The translations under genes were made by a program, and so were the position numbers. The notes below the pieces were generated by a model. The model was not told the origin of the DNA, ran no database searches, and worked only from the letters and a program-made list of their open reading frames with translations. Of a stretch of 64,000 bases of DNA, positions 34,485 to 44,301 are shown piece by piece; within the stretch, counting starts at the first letter, position 1; each line of letters begins with the position of its first letter. The DNA is from Tenericutes bacterium MZ-XQ (GTDB taxonomy: Bacteria > Bacillota_I > Bacilli_A > Acholeplasmatales > Acholeplasmataceae), in assembly GCA_002838205.1 (NCBI GenBank), contig CP017950.1, positions 1,866,858 to 1,930,857 on the forward strand. The letters run 5' to 3'.

Positions 34485-36517
34485 CAGTTCATCAGCTCCT
34501 TTATGATATTTATAACAAACTCATAGAGTTGTGTCGATAAAATACTTATGATCAAATATAGAATAATCATGATAATCATGATGAAGAAGGTTAATAATAT
34601 ATTAATGATGAGTTCAGAAAGCTTAAAGTTATTTAAATCTTTTAGAATAATAAGCAACAGTAAAACCGACCAAGTGACCATAATGATATATGCAAAATTA
34701 TAAATGAATGCTTCATTATATGTTAAGAAATTACTTAATACATCTGCAGGAATCTTAAATAGGAATACAGGAACAAATGCTACTATCGTTCCAATGAAAA
34801 TATCTCTATAGAATGCTTCACCATTTTGTAAAGTACTCACTAGATAATTACCAACACTAAATAGTAATAGCGGTACTGACCACTTTAATATCTCGTAATA
34901 GAGCACCATATCTTCAACATTATTTCTAAACAAAAATCCTCTGATATAATAATTGCTCAAGATGTTAATAGCAATAAAAATAACATACATAACTGCAGCT
35001 GTTCTAACCCTAATCTTTTGTTTAAACTTAATATCATATACCGTATCGACAGGATGCTTAATCAAATTAAGCATGAGTTTAATCTCTTGAATCCATTTCT
35101 TCTGGTTTAATTTGCGATAAACGCCTTCTTTATATCCCACATAAGAGTCATAAGCCTTTGTTTTTGTAAAGATTTTATGACTTACAAAAAGCACACCAAT
35201 GGTTATACCTATCCATAATATATTTGTACTAATCCATTGATCTCTAACTTCCCAATAAGCATCAGAATAACCTTGCTTATTATTTGCAACTCGATAACTA
35301 CTAAGTGCAAGCTCAAAATCTTCATTACGTTCATAAAATTTACCGAGTCTTGAATGGGCTAATGCAAATAAACTGTTTTGACGAATAATCTCTTGAAAAT
35401 AGACAGCACTTTCATCATATCGGCCAACTCTATATAGTTCAATACCCATTAATACTGATGAAGCAAACTCAGTTTTAGAAAAAACTTGCACATTATTACC
35501 ATTGCCGTCTAAAGCCCAAATATCACCATACTTATCTACAGCGATTCCGGTTGCTCCAGCAAATTCTCCGACTCTCATACTATTTATTTCTTGTCTACCA
35601 AACTTAAATAATAGATTCCCAAAACTATCGTGAACACCAATGATACCTCTAGTATCTATGCCTTGACTGACAGTATATATATTACCATAGGCATCTACTG
35701 TGATATCTTCATATTGAGGATCCACAATATTGATTCCTTCTAATATGTTGTTTCCTTCGATATTAAGCTTTTTTAAAGGTGTTACATATTCATTTTTTAT
35801 AACCGTATACACAATACCTTGATGATCAATAGAAATATTTGTTGTTGATTTAGGTGTTAATGATGCAAATTGTTCTTTTTGTTCTGCACTCATTAATGCT
35901 CTTCTAATTAACAACTCAATAGTTATATTTACCTGATTGACACCAAAGAAACCTAAGAATGATCCTGTTTCATCAAGTTGTATGATACCATTGATACCAG
36001 ATTCACTAACGACATATATATTGCCTCTTAAATCAACAACAACTTTTCTTGGTTCATAGATTGAATTTTCACCAAAAAGCGGTTCTGTTGGTCTACCAAA
36101 TTGGTTGATAAGTACACCGTCTTCATCAAACACTAAAATCATATTACTGGTTGCATCAGCAACATATAAATGTTTATCAGCAGTGACGAAAATACCCGTA
36201 GGTTCTTTTAATAGTTCATGCGTGATTTCTCTTTCATTTGTTGTCTCGATATGATAAATATAAATTCTAGAATTACCCGTATCCGCTACATAAACTTCGT
36301 CATCTAAGATAAAAATATCTTGTGGATTAGAAAATCCTTTGTTTAAAACAAATGTCCCTTCATACGCATTAGCTGTTCTAACATAATTACCATCAAAACC
36401 TATTGTATATGTTTGGTAAGGTACATTTGTAATCGGTGTTTCTGCGTGTGATTCAATGTTGAAACCTAACATACTTATTATAAGTGTTAAAGCAATCAAT
36501 CTTTTTATCCATCTCAT
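34484..36517 (-). CDS. NHL beta-propeller - TPR - YIP1 membrane protein
   Basis: 677 residues. A signal peptide (residues 1-25) is followed by NHL-type repeats (about 35-335; for example PQDIFILDDEVYVADTGNSR and KVVVDLRGNIYVVSESG), then TPR helices (about 345-410; YRVGRYDESAVYFQEII and ALAHSRLGKFYERNEDFELA). A membrane helix near 425-445 and a YIP1-like domain with four or five membrane segments (about 480-677) end the chain. The propeller and TPR lie outside, the YIP1 part in the membrane. Its place between ABC permeases and DUF5696 suggests that it organises or docks the uptake machinery. Function unknown. Confidence 0.75.
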   Translation of the reverse strand: MRWIKRLIALTLIISMLGFNIESHAETPITNVPYQTYTIGFDGNYVRTANAYEGTFVLNKGFSNPQDIFILDDEVYVADTGNSRIYIYHIETTNEREITHELLKEPTGIFVTADKHLYVADATSNMILVFDEDGVLINQFGRPTEPLFGENSIYEPRKVVVDLRGNIYVVSESGINGIIQLDETGSFLGFFGVNQVNITIELLIRRALMSAEQKEQFASLTPKSTTNISIDHQGIVYTVIKNEYVTPLKKLNIEGNNILEGINIVDPQYEDITVDAYGNIYTVSQGIDTRGIIGVHDSFGNLLFKFGRQEINSMRVGEFAGATGIAVDKYGDIWALDGNGNNVQVFSKTEFASSVLMGIELYRVGRYDESAVYFQEIIRQNSLFALAHSRLGKFYERNEDFELALSSYRVANNKQGYSDAYWEVRDQWISTNILWIGITIGVLFVSHKIFTKTKAYDSYVGYKEGVYRKLNQKKWIQEIKLMLNLIKHPVDTVYDIKFKQKIRVRTAAVMYVIFIAINILSNYYIRGFLFRNNVEDMVLYYEILKWSVPLLLFSVGNYLVSTLQNGEAFYRDIFIGTIVAFVPVFLFKIPADVLSNFLTYNEAFIYNFAYIIMVTWSVLLLLIILKDLNNFKLSELIINILLTFFIMIIMIILYLIISILSTQLYEFVINIIKELMN

Positions 36518-36525
36518 ATGATCAC

Positions 36526-37386
36526 CTACTTCAATCCTGAGTGACTCATCGTATTCATCACTCGACTTTGCATAAGTATAAAGATGATTAAGTTAGGTAA
36601 AAACATTATTAAAGTTGCAGCAGCTCCAATACCTGCAGCAGCCACACTATTTGATATATTGGTTAGTGTTGCCATATAAAATGCAAACGTTTGTTTGATT
36701 TCATCGTTAACAAATAAATTTGATGTTTCTGTGTTATTCCAAGTTGCTTGAAAACTTAAGATTGCAACGGTTGCAATAGCTGGCATTGATAAAGGTAAAA
36801 TGATTTTAATGTAAATGTAAAAATCACCAGCTCCGTCAACTTTAGCAGCATCAATCAACTCATTTGGTATTTGATCTATAAATTGTTTGACTAAAAATAA
36901 CCCAACAGGTATGGCAATCATTGGTAAAACATGAGCTGCCATTGTATCGACAATGCCAATTTCAGTAATGACTAAAAATCTCGGAATCATAACCGCAATA
37001 GGTACAAACATAAGTGCAAGTTTATTCACTTCAAATATAAATTTTTTACCTTTGAAATTCTTTTTAGATAAAATGTATCCTGCCATTGAACTAAACAATA
37101 CACTCGATGCGACCACTAAAAATGTCACAATAAGAGAATTGACAATAAACTTCACTACAGGTAGTCCATATCCAACAAACACAAACAAATCTCTAAAATT
37201 CTTTATGGTTGGTCTTTGTACATAAAGCCTTGGTGGGAACGCAAATAGCTCATCAATTGGCTTAAATGCAGTTGCAAAAATATATAAAATTGGAAGTGCC
37301 ATAAATACAGCAAATGGTAGTAAAAACGCATAAAACTTTAATTGTGATTTATGATATTTTCTAGGATTAAAATTAATACCTAACAT
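36526..37386 (-). CDS. Sugar ABC transporter permease, MalG type
   Basis: 286 residues with six hydrophobic segments. The EAA loop is [20 protein letters not shown] near residue 186. It follows its MalF-type partner by 13 bases and precedes the NHL-YIP1 gene by 8. It is a second, separately encoded importer channel in the same operon, in addition to the fused permease. The C-terminal LSHSGLK-type end is typical of MalG proteins. Confidence 0.9.
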   Translation of the reverse strand: MLGINFNPRKYHKSQLKFYAFLLPFAVFMALPILYIFATAFKPIDELFAFPPRLYVQRPTIKNFRDLFVFVGYGLPVVKFIVNSLIVTFLVVASSVLFSSMAGYILSKKNFKGKKFIFEVNKLALMFVPIAVMIPRFLVITEIGIVDTMAAHVLPMIAIPVGLFLVKQFIDQIPNELIDAAKVDGAGDFYIYIKIILPLSMPAIATVAILSFQATWNNTETSNLFVNDEIKQTFAFYMATLTNISNSVAAAGIGAAATLIMFLPNLIIFILMQSRVMNTMSHSGLK

Positions 37387-37399
37387 ATATGACCCCTCC

Positions 37400-38380
37400 T
37401 TAATCGTCTTCTTTTAGGATTTTTTGGAAAAATTTACTAAATCCTAAAATAAGCAATAACAATAATACTGATAAAGCAGCAGCCACACCCATTTCAGAAC
37501 GCAAAATACCATAATCTTCTATATGGTTAATGATCATCTGTCCTGAATTTTGAGGTGTAGGATTTGCCCCCGATAATGCTACCCCAATTGCACCAGCAGA
37601 AAAAGTACCTACAATACTCATGACTGCAGAAAACATCATTTGTTTTTTAATTGCTGGAATCGTAATATAAAAGATCTCTTGAAATCTATTTCTTAAACCA
37701 TCAATATATGCAGCTTCATAAAGCTCTTTATTGACATTTAGTAACCCTGCTAATATAGCTAAGAAACCTACACCCATTGAACTCCATAATGTTACTAAAA
37801 TCATGATTGGCATTAAGTAATCTGGATTTTGTAAAAACTGCATGGGTTCATTAAGAAAACTAATTCTTAATAAAAATGAGTTGATTAACCCTTGTTCATC
37901 ACCAGAGAAAATAATTCTCCAAACAACTGCAATCGCAACACCAGCAGTCATTGATGGTGAATAAATGATTAATGCTAATAATGTTCTCATTTTTGGAGTA
38001 ATTTGGGAGAGTGCCCAAGCTAACATAAAGCTTAAAGCGTATCCGCCTGGTCCAACAACAAAACTAAATAACAATGTATTAGGTAAGATGGTTTTCATGA
38101 ATATATCATCTTCAGTAATGATATATATATAATTATCTATACCATTGAATTCGGGAAACTGAATGCCATTAAAATATGTGAAACTCAATAAAAATGCTAA
38201 TAGAACCGGAATGACAATAAACGTGACAAATAATAAAACATATGGTGCTAAAAAGATAACTGTCGTTCTATTTTTTCTTTCCATGAAATTGATGAACTTT
38301 GTCAACAACATATCGAAAAAATGGAAAACTTTTGTATATATATTTTGTAATTTTCTTTGCATCGCTTTCATATCAATCAT
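37400..38380 (-). CDS. Sugar ABC transporter permease, MalF type
   Basis: 326 residues. After a basic N-terminus of about 35 residues come six membrane segments, beginning [20 protein letters not shown]. The EAA loop is [20 protein letters not shown] near residue 218. It overlaps the binding-protein fusion gene by 8 bases. It should pair with the MalG-type permease at 37386. Confidence 0.9.
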   Translation of the reverse strand: MIDMKAMQRKLQNIYTKVFHFFDMLLTKFINFMERKNRTTVIFLAPYVLLFVTFIVIPVLLAFLLSFTYFNGIQFPEFNGIDNYIYIITEDDIFMKTILPNTLLFSFVVGPGGYALSFMLAWALSQITPKMRTLLALIIYSPSMTAGVAIAVVWRIIFSGDEQGLINSFLLRISFLNEPMQFLQNPDYLMPIMILVTLWSSMGVGFLAILAGLLNVNKELYEAAYIDGLRNRFQEIFYITIPAIKKQMMFSAVMSIVGTFSAGAIGVALSGANPTPQNSGQMIINHIEDYGILRSEMGVAAALSVLLLLLILGFSKFFQKILKEDD

Positions 38381-41297
38381 CCTCCATCCAAGATATTACA
38401 TCTTCTTTGGTTGTGATGATATAAGGTCTGATTTTGTTGCCATCTTGATCGATATATCCGAACTCTTTGTATTTTCTTTCGAGTTCACGATCAATTAATA
38501 CAATTGCATCATCAACAGCACTTCTGACATCAACACCGTCGAAAACTGCTCTATTCCAAACATTAGATAGTTCACGTTCTAGCTTATATCCACCTGGAAC
38601 TTTTGGAACTTCTCTTAAGTGTTGCCACTGTTCTAAGATAATATCAATATGTTCATCAGGAATTGGTAATGTTCTAAAAGCATTTATGTTTGCTGAATTC
38701 CATAAGAACCCATCACCATATGTAACCAATAAATTATAAATGAACTCTGTTTGTGTTTCGGTACTCATCCACCATTTTAAAAGTTCCCATGCTTCTTCTT
38801 TTTTATCGCTCTTTTCAAATACTAAGCTTGCTTGGGCAGCACCTGTATAATCACGATTAATAACACCTGGTTCAATTTCATATCCTGGCGCAAGTGCTAA
38901 GTCCCACTGTGTAGATATTTCAGGTGCAGCAAATGTCAATTGAACATACGTATTAAAATTACTTACTCCAATTGGAATAGATGCTTCTCTAAAAGCATTA
39001 TAAAAATTAGGTGTTTGCAAAGGTAGACTGTATATTGTATATAAGTCAACCATTGTATTAATGCCTTCTAAAGATGCTTCATTATCAATGAGCACATCAT
39101 ATCCATCTTGAGAATATAAATTACTACCAAACTGATAAATAAATGGCGCTGTTGTCGCAAATGATTTTAAAGCACTATCTGATGATAACGGTAAATAATA
39201 ATTCATGCCATATCTTTGTAATGTTGGTAAGATTTGCTTAATTTCATCATATGTTTGTGGAACGTCTAAATTTAAAGCACTCATGATATCCTTGCGATAA
39301 TAAGTCACTGTAAAATCCTGGGTCTCTGGTAAACCAAAAACTTTTTGATCGTGAATCATATTCAAAAATGATCCAGGCATCAAGTTTCCAATGACATCTT
39401 CAAACCCTTCAAATTGTCTAAGATCAGTAGCAGCTCCTCTTAGTCCCAACTCATAAGGTAACCATGCACTTACACCTAAAGCCATATCAGGTTGAGTGTT
39501 AGCTGCATTTGCTAAAATAAGTTTTTGTTCATTTGGCATCACTGCATATTTTACTTTGATGCCAGTTTCTTCTGTAAAGGTTGCATCAGTCATTTGTTGC
39601 ATCATACTGATATAATATCTAGATCGATTCACCCATACTTCAATATCATAATCGTCATCTAATTCAAAAGAACTTGCCGTTTGATATATTTGGAAATCGG
39701 CGATCCATTCTTTAATAAGTGAAGCATTAGCTTTAGGTACTTTTTCATCTGCAGAATGGATATATATCTTATCAAGTGATAATGGCTGATTGATGATTTG
39801 TGCATTAACTAAACTTAAGATCTGAGATAATGAATTTGATCCCGTCGATAGCATGAATGTACGGTGAGGAATCTTATCAATATCAGATTTTAATACTTCA
39901 AGCTTATTCAATCCAAGTTCAAGTTGTTTTAACATTTCAGTCGATTGTCTTTGATTTGAAGACATCATGGTCAATCTATTATAAATGTTAGAAAGCTCTT
40001 CATACCAACCGTCAAATAAACCTTGAGTTTCTGGCATAAAAGATGCAATATCCCATTCGCGATTTTGATCTGTCTCACCACCAGTTAATTTCTTTAAATC
40101 AATGCTATATGCAGATATTTGATCAATAATTTCTTGAATCTTTAAGTAATCCTCTTTATATGCACTGATATCCGCTTCTATTGTCAAACTATTTAACCCT
40201 TGATTAAAATAAAACTTGTATAATTGATCTTCGTTTCTTAGCGTCTCATTTTCCCATCCACTTGCATATGAAAAAGCATACCCATTCATATCTTCAAATG
40301 GTATGGTGTTATTAATGTATATATTTCTAAATGAATCTCTGTTTTCAAAAAAACTATTTCTATATTTAAAGGTTATATAATAATAACCACTTTTTTCGAC
40401 GTTAAAATAGTAGGTTAATTGGTCACCTACTTCATTAAATGTATTTCCCATGATATTTAAGTAATTTTTTTCGCTAGCAAAAGGAGAGACTGAAGGAGAC
40501 TTCACCATCTCTGGAATCATGGATATACTGTTTTTAAATGTGTACTGCTCTGCTTCTAATGTAATCAACTCATCTGATACATCTTCACTGTTTGTTACAT
40601 CTAGATAACTATCATAACTACGATATGAACTAGCTTTATATAATCTTATGTCTCCAATATAAAATTCGCCTTGTTCTCTTGTAATTTTTATAGTATTTAA
40701 CCCTTCATCAAATGTGAATGCAATCGGATATGCATCTAAGAATAATTGATCTCTCAAAAGCATTTCTTTCCAAATAAGGAAAGGTTCGTTTTGTTCATAT
40801 ACTTGATTTTTATAAGCGTCAAACACCAACTCTTGTTCATCTCTAGCCCAAGAAGTTAATAATCTTATGTTTTGGTGCTTATCTTCTTTTATACCATTAA
40901 TTGAAATCGATATTTCATCAGGTTTGACAGAGTCATCTTCTGATAAAAAATCTAATGATATATAATACGTGTCACTTTGTTCAATATCAATGGTAAATTC
41001 TATTTCATTTGAAATATCTTCTTCCCAAAAGATGACTCTACTGTCATACCCTTTATCATCGTAATATAAAGGAAACAGACTACCATTTTCTGTTATCTCT
41101 TCAGCAGAAAAACGATAATCTTCTGTCATTAAACTTGTTTCCTGAATAAAAGGATATGGGGGGTAAATCGTGTTACCCCCCATATTATCTACATTTACAT
41201 TAATAAATTGAGATAATACGAATAGTAGAGTTAACACACCAACGATTGATCCAATCAATAGAATCAAAGTTTTTTTAAGTATGTTACCAACCATCAT
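38373..41297 (-). CDS. Membrane-anchored carbohydrate-binding-like domains fused to an ABC solute-binding protein
   Basis: 974 residues. A membrane helix (about 8-32) anchors it; there is no lipobox Cys. Two beta-sandwich modules follow (about 60-225 and 245-375). Both have the pattern of carbohydrate-binding modules, with phrases such as DTYYISLDFLS and SGYYYITFKYRN. A helical linker (about 380-500) leads to a full family-1 solute-binding domain (about 540-940; VWVNRSRYYISMMQQM, WDLALAPGYEIEPG). Binding proteins are usually about 420 residues, so this is a large fusion. It probably holds polymer or long oligosaccharides near the permeases. GGAGG lies 6-7 bases before the ATG. Confidence 0.8.
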   Translation of the reverse strand: MMVGNILKKTLILLIGSIVGVLTLLFVLSQFINVNVDNMGGNTIYPPYPFIQETSLMTEDYRFSAEEITENGSLFPLYYDDKGYDSRVIFWEEDISNEIEFTIDIEQSDTYYISLDFLSEDDSVKPDEISISINGIKEDKHQNIRLLTSWARDEQELVFDAYKNQVYEQNEPFLIWKEMLLRDQLFLDAYPIAFTFDEGLNTIKITREQGEFYIGDIRLYKASSYRSYDSYLDVTNSEDVSDELITLEAEQYTFKNSISMIPEMVKSPSVSPFASEKNYLNIMGNTFNEVGDQLTYYFNVEKSGYYYITFKYRNSFFENRDSFRNIYINNTIPFEDMNGYAFSYASGWENETLRNEDQLYKFYFNQGLNSLTIEADISAYKEDYLKIQEIIDQISAYSIDLKKLTGGETDQNREWDIASFMPETQGLFDGWYEELSNIYNRLTMMSSNQRQSTEMLKQLELGLNKLEVLKSDIDKIPHRTFMLSTGSNSLSQILSLVNAQIINQPLSLDKIYIHSADEKVPKANASLIKEWIADFQIYQTASSFELDDDYDIEVWVNRSRYYISMMQQMTDATFTEETGIKVKYAVMPNEQKLILANAANTQPDMALGVSAWLPYELGLRGAATDLRQFEGFEDVIGNLMPGSFLNMIHDQKVFGLPETQDFTVTYYRKDIMSALNLDVPQTYDEIKQILPTLQRYGMNYYLPLSSDSALKSFATTAPFIYQFGSNLYSQDGYDVLIDNEASLEGINTMVDLYTIYSLPLQTPNFYNAFREASIPIGVSNFNTYVQLTFAAPEISTQWDLALAPGYEIEPGVINRDYTGAAQASLVFEKSDKKEEAWELLKWWMSTETQTEFIYNLLVTYGDGFLWNSANINAFRTLPIPDEHIDIILEQWQHLREVPKVPGGYKLERELSNVWNRAVFDGVDVRSAVDDAIVLIDRELERKYKEFGYIDQDGNKIRPYIITTKEDVISWMEDD

Positions 41298-41312
41298 ATA
41301 TATCCTCCGTTA

Positions 41313-43277
41313 TTAATCTTGCATTGCTTCGTTTAATTCTAATTGTGCTTTAACAAATTCGTAATTGATTAAGTTTTGTAATTCTTGAGTCATATAATCT
41401 GCATATACTATTGAACCAAATTGAGAATCCCATAATAGGTCTCCGATTGATAATGTTGATCCTGGATTTGCATTTGGTCTTGATATAGTTGCATCAATAC
41501 CTGTGTTATAAGTAAATCTTGCAGTAATAAAACCTGGAACGAATTTATTACCTTCGACTAATACTTCTACATCACCAGCAGCTGCAGCTTCAAATATTTC
41601 TTGAACGCCATATACTGGATAATCTTTGAACCATAAATCAATAATACTTTGTACTGTGCTAATAGGAAGGCCTGAAACGCCAAGTGAAACTTCACCATTT
41701 TCAGTATCTGGAACTGCGTTTTCAATAATATCAAACATTTCATTTAATCCATCAGTACCAAATGTCATCCATTTAGCAACTTCATAAGCAGCTTCTACAT
41801 CAGCAGCAGTTTTACTAATACCATAGAAATCTGAAACACCAACAACTTTATTACCAGGAACACCGATAAATTGTACATCAAATCCTGCTGTAACAGCATT
41901 ATCAGCTCTTGATTGAGCACTCCATGTACCATCCCATTGGAAAGCAAGTGAACCGTTATTAAATGCTACCCAGTGATTTGCACCAAATCTTGCAACTCTA
42001 TCAGATACAAGTGGACCTTCTCCATCTGGATCAGTGTTATCAAATGATTCAGAGGCCCAACCATTATCCATGATTAATTTAGCTTGAGCTAAAGCATCTT
42101 TTACAGGTTGGCTATTGTATAAGAATTCATTACCAGCTAAACCTGCATGACCAATGCCAAGAGGTGATTCTGATTCTGAATCTAGAATTGATGGTAACCA
42201 GTTAAATAGATCAGCTGGATGATTTAAACCAGCAGTTGATGTACCATCAAGTTTAGTAGTGTCAGTTGCGTTTTCTACTGCTTCAATCCAATCTGCATAT
42301 GTATAACCTAATTGTGTGAAATCAGTTAATGTACCTGTATTTTCAATTAGGTCAAGGTTAGCATAATATCCTAAGTAATTTAATGCCGCTGGAACAGCAT
42401 AAATACTACCGTTATAAGTAATCGCTTCTCTTAATGATACTGGAATATTTTGCCATTCTGGATCGTTTTCAGCTACATCAGTAATTTCACCTGCGTAACC
42501 TAAGATAATATGGTTAGGAACGTTACCTGACATAAATACATCTGGGAAAGTACCTGCAGCAGCTTGAGTTGCTAAGAATTCATCATAGTTTCCAGTGTAT
42601 TCAACGATTTGAATTTCGATAGTTTCACTTTGTTCGTTAAATGCATCAATTCTTCTACGATATAAGTTGTTTTGCTCTTCTGTACCTAAGTTCCAAGAAG
42701 CGAAAGTAACAACAGTTTTATCCCCATATTCAACTGTGATTTCTCTAGTTACTGTAGTAACATTACCTGCACTATCTTCTACTGAGTAAGTTAATGTATA
42801 AGTTCCAACAACTGCAACATTGACTGTACCTGTTACTGTAATCATAGCAGTAAGATTGCCATCTTCTTCATCTGTAGCACTAACACCATTTAATGGATTG
42901 AAAGGTACTTCAAAAGTTACTGTACGATCTGCTACACCTGAGAACACAGGTGCTTCACCAACGGTAACGGAAACAGTTCTTTCTTCTTCAGTTACGTTTT
43001 TTGCACTATCCATAACAATATATGTAATCGTATAAGTGCCTTGAGTTTGGTTATCTACTGTCCCTTGAGTTGAAATTTCATCTGTTAAGTCCCCATCCTC
43101 AGCATCAGTTGCTGTTACACCATCCATAAGATCATAAGACTCACCAATCTTGATTGTGATTGGGTCTAGACCTTCAATAACAGGAGCTTCATCTACGATT
43201 GGTTCTTCTTCATCTTGACATGCAAATAAACCGAATGCTGTAAACAAAACTAAAACTAAAACTAAGATCTTCTTCAT
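41313..43277 (-). CDS. Solute-binding lipoprotein with two Ig-like domains
   Basis: 654 residues from the ATG at 43277 (AAGGAGAAAAATA upstream); a longer frame to 43343 lacks a ribosome site. The lipoprotein signal ends at C20 (LFTAFGLFAC). Two repeated Ig-like domains of DUF5011/HYR type (about 30-108 and 109-188) share DLMDGVTATDAEDGDLT and NPLNGVSATDEEDGNLT. A family-1 solute-binding domain (about 190-650) follows, with TVVTFASWNLGTEEQNN at its start. The Ig-like part probably acts as a stalk that lifts the binding domain from the membrane. First gene of the beta-1,2-glucan operon. It differs from the second binding protein, so the operon likely serves two transporters. Confidence 0.85.
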   Translation of the reverse strand: MKKILVLVLVLFTAFGLFACQDEEEPIVDEAPVIEGLDPITIKIGESYDLMDGVTATDAEDGDLTDEISTQGTVDNQTQGTYTITYIVMDSAKNVTEEERTVSVTVGEAPVFSGVADRTVTFEVPFNPLNGVSATDEEDGNLTAMITVTGTVNVAVVGTYTLTYSVEDSAGNVTTVTREITVEYGDKTVVTFASWNLGTEEQNNLYRRRIDAFNEQSETIEIQIVEYTGNYDEFLATQAAAGTFPDVFMSGNVPNHIILGYAGEITDVAENDPEWQNIPVSLREAITYNGSIYAVPAALNYLGYYANLDLIENTGTLTDFTQLGYTYADWIEAVENATDTTKLDGTSTAGLNHPADLFNWLPSILDSESESPLGIGHAGLAGNEFLYNSQPVKDALAQAKLIMDNGWASESFDNTDPDGEGPLVSDRVARFGANHWVAFNNGSLAFQWDGTWSAQSRADNAVTAGFDVQFIGVPGNKVVGVSDFYGISKTAADVEAAYEVAKWMTFGTDGLNEMFDIIENAVPDTENGEVSLGVSGLPISTVQSIIDLWFKDYPVYGVQEIFEAAAAGDVEVLVEGNKFVPGFITARFTYNTGIDATISRPNANPGSTLSIGDLLWDSQFGSIVYADYMTQELQNLINYEFVKAQLELNEAMQD

Positions 43278-43302
43278 TATTTTTCTCCTTATAATTTTTT
43301 TT

Positions 43303-43321
43303 AAGCGAAATGTAATCGCTT
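43303..43321. promoter_or_regulatory. Candidate operator downstream of the 43277 operon promoter
   Basis: AAGCGA and TCGCTT form an inverted repeat with a 7-base centre, just after the predicted transcription start (about 43327). A protein bound here could block the polymerase. Confidence 0.35.
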
Positions 43322-43333
43322 TCTTATACTTTG

Positions 43334-43362
43334 ATTTTATCAAATGAAAAACCGACTGTCAA
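43334..43362 (-). promoter_or_regulatory. Promoter of the beta-1,2-glucan operon
   Basis: On the minus strand TTGACA (43357-43362) and TAAAAT (43334-43339) are 17 bases apart. The leader is about 50 bases. The 217-base gap 43278-43494 also holds the operators listed separately and is otherwise very AT-rich. Confidence 0.75.
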
Positions 43363-43380
43363 CAAAAAAACACGATTATA

Positions 43381-43402
43381 TTAAACGTTTCAGTAAACTG
43401 AA
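43381..43402. promoter_or_regulatory. LacI-type operator cluster upstream of the -35 box
   Basis: TTAAACGTTTCA (43381-43392) overlaps a second palindrome TTCAGT-AA-ACTGAA (43389-43402). The first occurs again as its reverse complement at 43501-43512 and, in fully symmetric form, at 53830-53841. A central CG is typical of LacI-family operators. Confidence 0.55.
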
Positions 43403-43494
43403 TAACTTTATATATTATAAATAATATATAAATATATATCATTTTTTTGCATTTTCATGAAAGAATACAATGAATTACATTTCATTTTTCAATA

Positions 43495-44292
43495 TCATAG
43501 TGAAACGTTTAATCTATATGACAATATTGCATCAAGACTTCTTTTGATTTCAACAAATGGATCTTCACCATAAAACTCATCTTGTTCAACTATAATGTAG
43601 TCAATATTGAAACCTTTCATAGCACTTAGTATGTTTTTATAATTCATATTACCGTCACCAATTGCAGCAAACTGCGCAATCGTTGTCCAATGGTCTAACA
43701 TTTTTACTTTCATATCTTTGATATGGACAATATCAATTTTATTTTGATAAGTTTCAATGAAATGAATAGGTGGTACACCGGCAAATTGCAGCCAATACAA
43801 ATCAGGTTCAATAGTAAAGTTAGAACTCATCATGTTTTGGATGATAACTTGCATCGGTAGAAATTGATTTATTTTTGCAAACTCAAAGGCATGATGATGA
43901 TACACTAATTTGATTCCATGTTCTTTAAGCAAGTTTGCATAGTGGTTTGCCTTAAATATAAATTTTTGATAATCATTTAAATTCTTGCGATCATAGCCTT
44001 CTGGCAAAGCACCTATACCTAAATACTTACATCCTAACATTTGATGATAAGCTACAATTTCATCAAATGAACTTTCGAGTTGATTAAAATCGACATGTGT
44101 TGCTACAACATCTAGTCCTAGTGCTTTTGTTATTCTGCTAAATATTTCCACTTTTTCTTTTGTAAATTTTCCAATCCCGGATAACTGTACATTTTTATAT
44201 CCTATATCTTTTACTTTGGTTAATGTTTCTAAGATATCTTCTTCTGTTTTTAGATAATTTCTTAATGAATATAACTGTAATGCAATTTTCAT
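43495..44292 (-). CDS. Sugar phosphate isomerase/epimerase (xylose-isomerase-like TIM barrel)
   Basis: 265 residues of the AP-endonuclease-2/xylose-isomerase-like barrel family. Landmarks include MKIALQLYSLRNYLKTEED at the start, KLVYHHHAFEF near 129, FTIEPDLYWLQFAG near 158 and VHIKDMKV near 192. These enzymes epimerise or isomerise sugars or their acids with a bound metal. It is the last gene of the operon that starts at 53813, 9 bases after the sulfatase gene. A LacI-type palindrome overlaps its last codons. With the two Gfo/Idh dehydrogenases upstream it fits oxidation and re-epimerisation of a sugar. Substrate unknown. Confidence 0.8.
   Translation of the reverse strand: MKIALQLYSLRNYLKTEEDILETLTKVKDIGYKNVQLSGIGKFTKEKVEIFSRITKALGLDVVATHVDFNQLESSFDEIVAYHQMLGCKYLGIGALPEGYDRKNLNDYQKFIFKANHYANLLKEHGIKLVYHHHAFEFAKINQFLPMQVIIQNMMSSNFTIEPDLYWLQFAGVPPIHFIETYQNKIDIVHIKDMKVKMLDHWTTIAQFAAIGDGNMNYKNILSAMKGFNIDYIIVEQDEFYGEDPFVEIKRSLDAILSYRLNVSL
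43501..43512. promoter_or_regulatory. LacI-type operator overlapping the end of the epimerase gene
   Basis: TGAAACGTTTAA is the exact reverse complement of the site at 43381-43392. Two copies about 120 bases apart could allow looping by a tetrameric repressor upstream of the 43277 promoter. Confidence 0.45.
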
Positions 44293-44301
44293 TGTAGCCT
44301 C

